From Augochlora pura (lineage: Eukaryota; Arthropoda; Insecta; Hymenoptera; Halictidae), in NCBI RefSeq assembly GCF_028453695.1, contig NC_135773.1, positions 21,390,001-21,454,000 of the forward strand: a stretch of 64,000 nt of DNA. Reading direction: 5' to 3'. Each line of letters begins with the position of its first letter. Position 1 is the stretch's first letter. The notes beneath the pieces were generated by a model. That model did not search any database. It saw only the letters and a list, made by a program, of their open reading frames with translations, and had not been told where the DNA came from. Made by a program: the position numbers and the translations under genes. Positions 15,201 to 22,807 of this stretch are shown here, in pieces.

Positions 15201-17413
15201 GGAACTAATTAATAAACGGTCAAAACGCATGCACACGGGTAGAATTTTTACGGAACATTACGTTAGCGAACATACGCGATTTCCCTTTCATAGCCAGCGC
15301 CGTCAGGGCTGCCAATTTATTAGCCTGCGCGCCTGTTATCAGTCAACATTTGTATAATTCACACCTGCCCGTCTAACAACGAATCGTTGAATTTTCCGCG
15401 TTGGACATTAATTACGAGCGCACTCACTTTCCCAGACGGGCACTTCCACTTGGTAAATCTCCGTGTAATATGTCGCGTAGAAGAATATTATCTTCCGCTC
15501 GAGGTCCGTCACGCCGTAAAGATCGAGGATCAAGAAATTCAGGATCTTGTCTTCGTAATACCGGTTGTTCGCCTGTTATTCAAATTTCACAGAAAGACTG
15601 CCGAGACACTTCTAAAATTTTTAACCCCTTGCGCTGTGACGAGTCCGACTCGTGGCATAGATTCCATGCAAGCTTTATTTAATATTAATGTTATTAATTT
15701 CATCTAAATCGAAATTAAAGTGAATTCTTCTAAATCGAAATCAAATTGAATTCTTCTAAATCGAAATTAAATTGAATTCTTCTAAATCGAAATCAAATTA
15801 AATTCTTCTAAATCGAAATCAAATTAAATTCTTCTAAATCGAAATCAAATTAAATTCTTCTATTATCGAAGTCCAGAAACGGCGGTAATTAAAGACAATA
15901 CAAAAAACAAATTATCTAGTCCTATTAAGGACGGTATAAAGGACAAATAGGTACTAGTCAACGCAGCATAGAACGAGTCACAGTGCAAGGGGTTGAAAAA
16001 CCAACGATCACGACGATTCTTGAAAATAGTATTTCAAAACGCGGTATTCGTAAAAATGCATCGACGACGAATCTTTCGGATAAAAATTTCATTTATACCG
16101 CCAATGCTTGTTTCATCGAGCCGATTCTATTATATATTAATTTGACTCTTTCGTTTCTTTTTACGCTCGGGGAAAACAAATTTGAATTTACGTTGATGAG
16201 CCTGTAGAACTGAAGCTCGTGGCCGGTCATCCCCAGAAACTTCATCACTCTGTCTCTGATCCATTGTAATCTAGAAAAATCAGTTTCCTTATTTAACAGA
16301 TATTGTCAGCAGATTGCAAGCTTTTGAACGAATACAGATTGTACATGTATGATCTAGTTAAGAAAAGCAGGTTTGCATGGATGTCTATGATTTTTATTTG
16401 TAGATTTCGTTGTCACCTTAGCGATAACAAATTGTAGAAGAAAATGGTGCATATTTGAACTGAATTGGACAATTGGAAACATGTTAACCCTTTGCACTCG
16501 GAGCCATTTTAACTGTAAATTTGAAATAATTTTTCTGGTTCTTGTGACTCCTACCAACAGTTTTGCTACTTGACAATTTTTTTAATCTAAACCTTATTGT
16601 TGCAAAAATTATTTTAGAATGAACTAGAATAGTTTTAGTGGTGCCTTAGAGTCACCACTCGAGTGCAAAGGGTTAAGTAAAGTCTTGAAGTTCACGTAAA
16701 AATAATGGACTTCTTTCTCCCTAAACTAATATTATGTGTATTTATTAATTATTGTCAATATAACTATGAAAGAGACTTTATCATGGTCCATTCTTTCGAT
16801 GGAAATTAGAATCGAAGAAATAGATGTTATAAAATATCTTTTTAACGCATTGCATAGACATTTAACCCTTTGCACTCTAGTGGTGACTGTAAGGCACCAT
16901 TAAAATTATTCTATTCCATTTCAAAATAATTTTTGCAACACTAAGGTTTAGGATTTAAAAAATTGCCAAGTAGTAAAGCTGTTGGTAAGAGTCACAAGAA
17001 TAAATTTTGTATGCATAAAAATTGATTTTGTTAAATAGAATGGAAACGCCGCTAATCAGAAAAATTATTTCAAATTTACAGTTAAAATGGCTCCGAGTGC
17101 AAAGGGTTAAGCGTGTACCACCAGTGACGTGGCACGGAATGTGTTAAAAATGATATTTTTATTGATACTTCTATTGATACTTTAATGATGCTTCTATTAG
17201 TAAATCTGTTTGTAGAAATAAATGCAACCGGGAAATTATTTGGAATTATTATTGGAAATTATTTCTCGTCGTTGCTACTCTATACCGGTAGTCCATGTGG
17301 GCGATGGAATGCCTGCTCATTATAGTCGCAGCATCCAGATCCTCATCCTTTTCTTCGTCCTCGTCGAACGTCCCGATATCGAGCGACGCAACATCCTCTT
17401 CGGATTCGCTCAT
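287..17413 (-). CDS. Axonemal dynein heavy chain, DNAH10-like, N-terminal tail (5' part of gene, 22 exons, continues past left edge)
   Basis: Heavy chain of an axonemal inner-arm dynein, the motor that bends cilia and sperm tails. Exons, 5' to 3': 17413-17286, 16270-16192, 15572-15428, 14036-13566, 12792-12734, 12620-12387, 11901-11782, 11561-11257, 10783-10627, 10524-10261, 10011-9821, 8830-8235, 7883-7542, 7323-7174, 6576-6323, 5591-5442, 4918-4661, 4051-3864, 3269-2990, 2356-2112, 1747-1501, 559-287. All phases agree, giving 1,712 codons. Only the tail (DHC_N1 region) is here; linker, AAA+ ring and stalk would follow to the left. Signature stretches are GNGPLAECSYWKDRE (about residue 575), RWEFDQKQLF and FYNIFGPYLK (about 740-790), THHPPMAGAIFWIRQLFHR (about 925) and a NFDWQVWEII block running into LGFELS (about 1150-1175). 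FYNIFGP and the HPPMAGAIFW form point to the DNAH10 (I1 alpha) type; another inner-arm type is possible. The start is the first ATG of an acidic N-terminus (MSESEED). The exon 13 donor (7542, GTCTTT) and exon 15 acceptor (6576; 6566 or nearby also fits) are the least certain borders. Confidence 0.9.
773..1035. mobile_element. TTAA MITE, family E
   Basis: Starts TTAACACTTTACCGACCGG and ends CTACCGGTCGATCAAATGTTAA in inverted order. The interior is AT-rich with GCCGATTTATAGG near the right end. In dynein intron 21. Confidence 0.7.
1180..1414. mobile_element. TTAA MITE, family A
   Basis: Full-length copy: TTAACCCTTTGCACTCGAAG at the left, CACCATTCGAGTGCAAAGGG plus TTAA at the right. Typical interior with AAAATAATTTTT and GGTGCCTCAGAGTCACC blocks. 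Dynein intron 21. Confidence 0.85.
1881..2095. mobile_element. TTAA MITE, family A, diverged
   Basis: TTAATCCTTTTCACGCGAAG at the left, CCAAGTGCAAAAAGGGTTAA at the right. Same internal order as the 1180 copy with many changes. Dynein intron 20. Confidence 0.7.
2588..2925. mobile_element. Composite of family B and family A MITE ends
   Basis: The left end (TTAACCCTTTGACTCCTTTC) and the next 80 bp match family B (compare 11947). From about 2755 on it is the right half of a reversed family A copy ending GGCTTCGAGCGCGAAGGGTTAA. A second left end (TTAACCCTTTACAGTCGAG, 2922-2955) abuts it, running toward the donor of dynein exon 19. Confidence 0.6.
3321..3812. mobile_element. TTAA MITE, family H, carrying a nested family A copy
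   Basis: Outer ends TTAACCCTTTCGGTGCGAG and CTCGTACAGAAAGGGTTAA. The family A copy at 3480-3728 sits inside. A matching left end alone occurs at 10905. Dynein intron 18. Confidence 0.7.
3480..3728. mobile_element. TTAA MITE, family A, nested
   Basis: TTAACCATTTGCACTCGAATGG at the left and GGCTTCGAGTGCAAAGGGTTAA at the right, wholly inside the family H element, so it arrived later. Confidence 0.85.
4240..4410. mobile_element. Family B MITE fragment, 3' truncated
   Basis: TTAACCTCTTGCACTATAATAACG followed by GAGTCAGAGACTCGTGATAAA and TTCTTCTAAATCG, as at the start of the 48180 copy. No right end. Dynein intron 17. Confidence 0.6.
4501..4614. repeat. Short tandem repeat, about 22-bp unit
   Basis: Five diverged copies built on ATCTTTAGAAATTTCGATC in dynein intron 17. 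Confidence 0.7.
5147..5393. mobile_element. TTAA MITE, family A, diverged
   Basis: TTAACCCTTTCAAATCGAG plus GGCGACTCTAAGGCG at the left; right end decayed to GGCGCAAAGAGTAAA. Dynein intron 16. Confidence 0.6.
5841..6087. mobile_element. TTAA MITE, family A
   Basis: TTAACCCTTTGCACTCGAATGG at the left, GGCTTCGAGTGCAAAGAGTTGA at the right (last TTAA mutated). Dynein intron 15. Confidence 0.8.
6830..7080. repeat. Diverged tandem repeat of about 60 bp
   Basis: Repeats built on ATTCAAACTCGAATAGAAATT and AAATTGCATTT, four copies, in dynein intron 14. Confidence 0.6.
8953..9095. mobile_element. TTAA MITE, family A, short
   Basis: TTAACCCTTCCCACTCGAAG and CCACTCGAGTCCAAAGGGTTAA, only 143 bp because the middle is deleted. 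Dynein intron 11. Confidence 0.75.
10932..11227. mobile_element. Mariner-derived non-autonomous element (about 296 bp) in dynein intron 8
   Basis: Both ends carry the same inverted repeat (TTAGGTYGGRGAGAAAGAA followed by ATCCATTATTTTT). A TA precedes the left end and an imperfect TGTA follows the right. The right 90 bp (GGACAATCGGAAACAT, then ATTAAATAAAGCC) match the 3' end of the mariner at 45434. The transposase region is missing, so this is an internally deleted copy. It begins about 20 bp inside the left end of another repeat (TTAACCCTTTCGGTACGAG at 10905-10930). Confidence 0.8.
11947..12278. mobile_element. TTAA MITE, family B
   Basis: TTAAACCCTTGCACTGTGACTC at the left and ACGAGTCTGACTCG, then CAGTGCAAGGGGTTAA at the right. 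It is reversed relative to the copy at 15621. Dynein intron 6. Confidence 0.75.
12815..12955. repeat. 44-bp tandem repeat, three copies
   Basis: TTTAACACTTATCGTTTATA followed by TTATCTAACACTTATAATTA, nearly identical copies, beside dynein exon 5. Confidence 0.8.
13127..13515. mobile_element. TTAA MITE, family C
   Basis: TTAACCCTTTGACTACTGTTGG at the left, GCCGTAGCCAAAGGGTTAA at the right, 389 bp. The interior includes an ATATTTTAAAT tandem tract. Only copy of this family in the window. Dynein intron 4. Confidence 0.7.
13566..14036 (-). CDS. Dynein exon 4 with a Lys-rich then Asp/Glu-rich low-complexity insert
   Basis: Coding exon of the dynein gene, about residues 118-274. It starts as ordinary folded tail sequence (FFSSQKSL-like, then PLIMVLRFVCFNLDP). 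It then enters a strongly basic run (KKGKMKVSKKKSKKSRMKV) followed within 40 residues by an acidic run (EYETEDEEEEGDEDEEEEG). The exon ends at a GTATAT donor after PVPPG. Both runs are probably disordered loops or linkers; what they contact is unknown. Confidence 0.85.
14288..14337. mobile_element. Tc1-like inverted-repeat remnant (hairpin)
   Basis: GTCAGTCCCGTAAGTATTCG on the left and its near-complement ending TTATACGGGACTGAC on the right are only about 20 bp apart. CAGT...AAGTATTCG is the style of Tc1-like element ends. This looks like two ends left after loss of the interior. Confidence 0.5.
14762..15120. mobile_element. Decayed family A left end joined to a family E copy
   Basis: TTAATCCTTTGCACTCGAAG opens a family A copy that fades near 14880. 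TTGATCGGTCATTCGATCC and, 200 bp later, GTCGATTTATAGGCGATAAAA match the two ends of family E. Dynein intron 3. Confidence 0.45.
15621..15996. mobile_element. TTAA MITE, family B, with internal tandem array
   Basis: TTAACCCCTTGCGCTGTGACG at the left, CGAGTCACAGTGCAAGGGGTTGA at the right. 15705-15865 holds about six copies of a 26-bp unit (TTCTTCTAAATCGAAATCAA as core). Dynein intron 2, next to exon 3. Confidence 0.75.
16425..16733 (-). mobile_element. Mariner 3'-end remnant split by a TTAA MITE
   Basis: 16425-16487 and 16677-16733 together match the 3' end of the mariner at 45434-45560: end of the transposase frame, then GGACAATTGGAAACAT, then the terminal TCTTTCTCCCTAAACTAAT. The match is broken exactly at a TTAA by the element 16484-16676. 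It lies in dynein intron 1. Confidence 0.8.
16484..16676. mobile_element. TTAA MITE, family A, inserted in a mariner remnant
   Basis: TTAACCCTTTGCACTCGGAG and CCACTCGAGTGCAAAGGGTTAA. Its flanks are contiguous in the mariner at 45434, where a single TTAA stands at the same spot, so the TTAA was duplicated on insertion. Confidence 0.9.
16862..17110. mobile_element. TTAA MITE, family A
   Basis: TTAACCCTTTGCACTCTAGTGG at the left, GGCTCCGAGTGCAAAGGGTTAA at the right. Dynein intron 1, only about 180 bp from the end of exon 1. Confidence 0.85.
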
Positions 17414-17740
17414 GTTTCACCGAATCAATTAACGAACAAAAATATATTTAATCTTTCCCATAAACACAGGCTTCTAACCCTAACTATACACTTCTCTCAA
17501 CACTCTTTCACTGCCCACAAATAAAATTGCTACCACCTGTTCCACAGCGAGACTCGTTTCACGAAAACTATCAACTAGGAGGCTATTTAATTGATTCAAT
17601 TAACTCGTTCAATCGTCTCGGAGTGAGTTTACTGACACCGAAACACGGATTCTTCTCGGGTGTCTCCGAAGAAATACTTTAACCTCGTGGTTTTCCCTCC
17701 GAATCGATTAAACGAGTATCGCGAGTCTCCTAGAATCGAT

Positions 17741-17759
17741 GTTGTCATGACAATAAACA
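17741..17759 (-). promoter_or_regulatory. RFX X-box overlapping a forkhead motif upstream of the dynein gene
   Basis: Read on the gene strand, 17754-17741 is ATTGTCATGACAAC, centred on a perfect 12-base palindrome. It fits the insect/worm X-box pattern (RYYVYY, a 2-base spacer, RRHRAC) at every position. On the plus strand 17753-17759 is ATAAACA, a forkhead core (RYAAAYA). The pair lies about 330 bp upstream of the dynein ATG. In Drosophila, Rfx and the forkhead factor fd3F together drive axonemal dynein genes, so this is a likely promoter element. It is a motif match only. Confidence 0.55.
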
Positions 17760-18632
17760 GAGATCAACTGCGGAGCAGAAGAATTTTTGCCATTTTTCCC
17801 TGTTAAAAAATAAATTTCGTGTCAATTGAGAATGTACGTTTATTGTTTCTAAATCGAAGAATTCAGTGACCTACTTTCAAACCTACTGTGTGACCAATGA
17901 TTATTTTTATCGACAATTGATTACATTATTCTCTTGTATTCTTCTATCTGTACAGTTGGTCAGATTAATTATGATTAAAGTACAGCAAAGAGAAGGAACG
18001 TGAAAAAAACATATTCTTACAACGAGTAGATATATTTAAAAAAAAAAAACTCATAGTGTATGGGGTTACATAAGGTACAATTTCATAATTACACCTGTAA
18101 TTTCCATCCCTCTCGCACACATATGTATATATAAACAAGAACCACACTCACGCATCTATGCATTTTATCCACCGTTCACGGAATGCTGTGAAAACGCATC
18201 GAATCCCGACAACTGTATTTCGATGCACCCTATCGCAAAATTTTTATATTTATCATATTTTATTAATCCTCGTCACGTGATCATAATAGACACGAGATAG
18301 ACGGGCCAACGATTGCCGATAAATGTTCTAGAATCGACAATTATGTTCGTTCAAATTAAAGAAATACAATCTTCGATATTTTTTCAAACATCATCCCCTC
18401 CCTTGCCCTCACAATATTCACCTTGCATACTTAACAAAAGAGTAAACGGGACCAAGAATGGACGGTCCCGTGTGTCTAAATCGTAAAACAGCACATCACA
18501 GACTTCGATCTAAAACTAAAATTCACGTCCGACTGAGTAGATTGCGAATTACGAACGTTTTTAATACGCGAGGGTGCCCAAACCAGGCGAGTAAATATAT
18601 TCGAGTGGCACGTGTCGCGAAGGGAACTGATA

Positions 18633-18964
18633 TTAACCCTTTCCACTCGAAACCATTTCAACATCGAATATAAAATCATTTTTCTGACTCACAGCATTTT
18701 CGTACTTGTTAACAAGGTACATTCTATGCATGTGGAATCGAGTCTGATAATTCTTATTATATATATATGTAAATATATTAATATATTATATTATATTAAT
18801 AATATATTAATATTAACATTATATTATATTATATAAATGTAACAGTTACATTTTCAACAACTTTTTCAATTCGAGCTTTGATGATGTCTGTAAAAATAAT
18901 TTCAGAACGTTGTATAACAATTTTAATGACGCCTCAGGATCGCCATTCGAGTGCAAAGGGTTAA
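18633..18964. mobile_element. TTAA MITE, family A, with AT expansion
   Basis: TTAACCCTTTCCACTCGAAACC and CCATTCGAGTGCAAAGGGTTAA. 332 bp because of a TATATTAATA tract at about 18755-18835. Between the dynein and chitin-binding genes. Confidence 0.8.
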
Positions 18965-19292
18965 CTTTCGGGGATTTTAAAATCGTAACGTCGCGTTAAC
19001 AGAAGCAAACATCCGAGTAACAATAAATTACGACGGAGAAGAATTTTGATATCGGTTGTATTAATATTAAATATAAAATCATTGTTCATTCTACGTTTTA
19101 AATGTTCATTCATTTTACGTTTTTCAGAAATAAAGACACGCTGTGTTAAATATATTATAAATCAACTTGGCGTTATAAAATCAACTTGTGCAACTCGAGA
19201 ATATTCTCTCGTCAGTGTAATAACCCTTTTACGAAGGTCTCATCGATTCCGATAGAACCCTTTTAAGAAAATCGTCGAGTTCTTTTCCCGTA

Positions 19293-19503
19293 TTAACCCT
19301 TTGCACTCTGCGGCGCCGTTAATATTGTTATGAAACGTTCGAAAATTATATTTCTAAATATACTAAAGCATGGATTGCAAAAAATTGTTAAAAGTGTAAC
19401 TGTTTATTATATAATCAATTTTCTTATATAAAATGGAAATACTAAAAGCCAGAAAAATTATTTCAGATTTGCGGTTGAAATGGCTTCGAGTGCAAAGGGT
19501 TAA
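19293..19503. mobile_element. TTAA MITE, family A, just downstream of the chitin-binding gene
   Basis: TTAACCCTTTGCACTCTGCGG and GGCTTCGAGTGCAAAGGGTTAA. It ends 75 bp after the stop codon at 19578. On the gene strand it contains AATAAA at 19408-19403. Confidence 0.85.
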
Positions 19504-19577
19504 ACCCCGACGAAACGCTTTCGAAAAATGCGACAATCGCGCGAACATCCGCAATCTATTCACCAATCACCCTAAAA

Positions 19578-22500
19578 CTATACCAAGGGTGCGACCTCTT
19601 TCTCGGAGCTCGCAACCCCTCTCTCGATTTTCTCCGCGCTCTCGCTGGATGTTCCATTATGGGAGAACAATATTTCACCGTCTAGTCCCGCTAGAGTCTC
19701 CTTTCTCCGACTCTCGACGAAGTGTGGATCGATTAGGCCGCCCAAAACAGCATCCACGTACTCGCTGCGACCGCTGTTGGTGTCGAAAGAGAACCCGATC
19801 GAAGGTACGAACAGCGTGTCAACCGCATCCTTTGGGGACTCTGTTGTCAGAGTGGGATTCGGCGTTGTAGTGGTAGTTGCGACCGAGGCTTTGGGAGGCG
19901 ACGCGTCGGTCGCGTTCGAATCTTCGATCTTCGTCTCTCCGTCTGCCTCGGACCTCCTCAAGGGTAGACCAGTTTGGAAGTCGAGAGTCCTCTCTCGCAG
20001 AGGCACGTCGGCGTACCATTCGTTCTTGTAGCGGGGATTGCCGAAGCTCTGCGAGAGCTTGCCCAAGATCCTTTCTTTCAACGGAACGCCGCTTTCTGGT
20101 ACAGGAGTGTCGACACTCTTCTTTTCCACAGAAACGGGACTCACCGTCGTGGGCGACGCAAAGATCCTATCTTCCGAAGGAATGGTGCTCTCCGTTATGG
20201 GGTTCTCGAGGATCTTCTCTTTCGACGGATCTTCCGTTCTGAAAGCTTCGAAGCTCTTCCCCCTGGAAAAGACGCTGTATTCCCTAACAGGAAACTCCTT
20301 AACGGGAAACTCCTTAATGGGAAATTCTTTAATCTCAAAACTTTTTTCTCCCAAAGGCGCAGGATCTTCCGTTCTTGGACTCTCGAAGCTCTTCTCTTCG
20401 AAAGGAGCAGAGTATTCCTTCCTGGGAGTATCAACGATCTTCTCTTTAAACGCAACAGGCTGTACCGTTGTGGGAGTCCCCTCGAGCTTCTCATAGTAGT
20501 CATCGTTTTCCGACTGTACGCCAGAGTTCACGTCCTCGGCGATCCCCTCGGCTCCCGAAGACTGATCGTCGAACATCGTGTTCCCCAAGGAGAAGGGTCG
20601 CGGCGAACGGTTCAGCTTCAGCAGCTCGTACATCAGCTGGAATAGATTGACCGTGCTGAGATTCTTCAGCGACTCCGTGTAGTCGTCTGTTAAGTTGCCG
20701 TCGGCGATCTGATAGTAATCGAGAGATTGATCTAAATTCTCCGTAGCATCGTCTGGTTGAATGGTCGTCGTCGGTGGTTCGATTTCTGTAAACTTGACGA
20801 CCTCGAGTTCATCCGACTTTTGAATTAAAGTCGTCGCCTCTTTAGCCTGTTGGGCGACCAGCTTGCCGATCAAGTCGTCGCTCGACGTCAATTCTTCATT
20901 CTTGTTCACCGTCAGCGTCACTTGATAAGGGGAACTGGTCTTGTCGATGTTCTCCTCGATCTGTTTCACCGTCGCCGGCGGGATCGATCCGAAGAGCAGG
21001 TTCGCCGTCGACGATTCGATCGCTCTCTGCTCGCTCTCGATTTCCCCCAGTCTCTTCTCCACGTCTTGCAAGCTTCTCTGTGTTACAGGAGAGTTTCTGT
21101 TATCCTCGATCTTCTCGATACCGTCGACGCCTTTGTTTTGGGTATCGTTCGCTCGAGTACTAGAGGCTGCTGGGGAGCTTCCGAACCGAGAACCACCGGA
21201 GGAAAACCACCGGTCGGAGGAAGAAATAAGAGGCCTAGCTGGAGTCGAAGAGTGAATCCTAGAGTCCGTGGACGATTCTACGTCCTCGTAATCCAACTTC
21301 TTGCTGGGAAGAGAATGCGCGAGATAGTCTCTTGCTCCGGTATAAGAAGAGTCAGCGATGTCCCTGATCAGCAGAGTACTGGATCCTTCGGACTGATCGG
21401 TCACCTTTATCCGGAATTTGCTGCTGCGTTCCGTCGACCTTTCGAATTCTCCGGATCCATCGATCCTGTCCGTGATACGTTTATCTTTGTCAGTCTCTTG
21501 ACGAGTATCGTTCACGGTGGTCGCTTTCGTGGTGCTCTCAACGAACGGAGGAACAGCCGAGGGACCCAGGTTGTCCCCTCGATCGTCTCTTTGGTACGGT
21601 TCGGTGGCTTGTTCCTCGTCGTCGGCAGCGGTCGACCTCGGCCTAGCCAAAGTGTCCTGATATTCCCGCGTTTGATCTTTAGCAGCTTTCCCGGATTTCA
21701 CCTGGTCCGTCAAAACATTCTGCTGCTGGACCGTGGCGCCTCTGAGCGGCTGGCGCAACGCGTGGCCTAGACCAATGCTTCCTCTGGTTTCCAGGCCGTC
21801 GACCCCTTCCTCGTCGTTCACTCGGTAATCGTCGGGTACCTTGACTTGGAACCTTCCCGGAGACCTTTCGCCTTCTTCGTCTTCGACGCTTTCCTCGCCG
21901 TAGTCGTCCTCGTACTTTTCCCTGCGATCGTCGTCACCTCCAGGCGTCGACCGAACCGAGTCTTCGTAAACTTTGCTGTTTGTCAGCTGCGGGTTCCTCT
22001 CGTTGCTTTCGGCGAAGCTTCTGATGGAAGGAGTGACGAGACTCTTGGTTCCACTGTGCGAGAAGTAATACTCCGAGCTGTCTATAGCCTGGTCGAGTTT
22101 GTTATAGGCGGCTGTGGAGTGTCTGACGGTTGTCGGCACCGTGGGCGAGTAGAATCTTCTGGTGGTGGTGGTGACAGTGGGCACCGTGGGAGCGTAAGAG
22201 GGTTGGAACTGATTGGCGAACTCAGACTTTCGATGGCTGTCTTGGTAGCCTTTCGTCCGTTGCTCTTCGTGGTCCTTGATGGTCTGCACTCGGATGATCG
22301 GCGAATCCTTGACTGGTTTCCTGGCCTTCTCGCGACCAGGCAACCGCTCCTGGTAGTTGCGACTCGATTCCTGATTCTTACTCAGAGTTCGGTAAGCCGG
22401 AAGCGAGTTGAAGTCTATGGTTCCAGAGTAGTCGTAGGTGTTCCTCAGATCGTTTCCGGTCCCTCCGGCCGGATAGTAGTCGAATAGTCTTCCCGGGAAC

Positions 22501-22807
22501 CAGTCGTAATCCACTATGCTCCCGGTTCGGTCCGGATCCACCAGGCCGTCTTTCGTGACGTCCGTTCCCGACTGCAGGCTCACCATCGCGTACGCGTTCC
22601 TGATCATCTCGTCGTCGTCCAGCTGGTAGCTGTTCCTGTTCGCGCCGATGTACGCCCCGCTGGAGGCGCAGTCGACTTTCGTCCACCAGTCGCAGGTCAG
22701 CAGCTTCTGGCTGAACAGGGAGCCGATCGGGCAGAGAAACGAGGAGACCAACTCGTCGTGGCATACATGGAACACCTGGCAGTCGGTCACTTCGTCGGCG
22801 TAGTAGC
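19578..22807 (-). CDS. Long terminal exon of the chitin-binding gene
   Basis: Open for 1,077 codons from the acceptor at 22808 (AATAG before GCTACTACG) to TAG at 19580-19578. It carries the second half of the chitin-binding domain (GYYADEVTDC onward), then the disordered tail. About residues 20520-20230 (genome) encode repeated motifs EKSFESPRTEDPAP and KEFPIKEFPVKEFPV. Long open frames on the opposite strand here are shadows of this GC-rich exon. Confidence 0.93.

Noticed and set aside
20850..22487. Long open frames (306 and 213 codons) on the plus strand over the chitin-binding exon
   Set aside because: They are the complement of a long GC-rich coding exon, have Arg/Ser/Val-rich nonsense composition and no domain.
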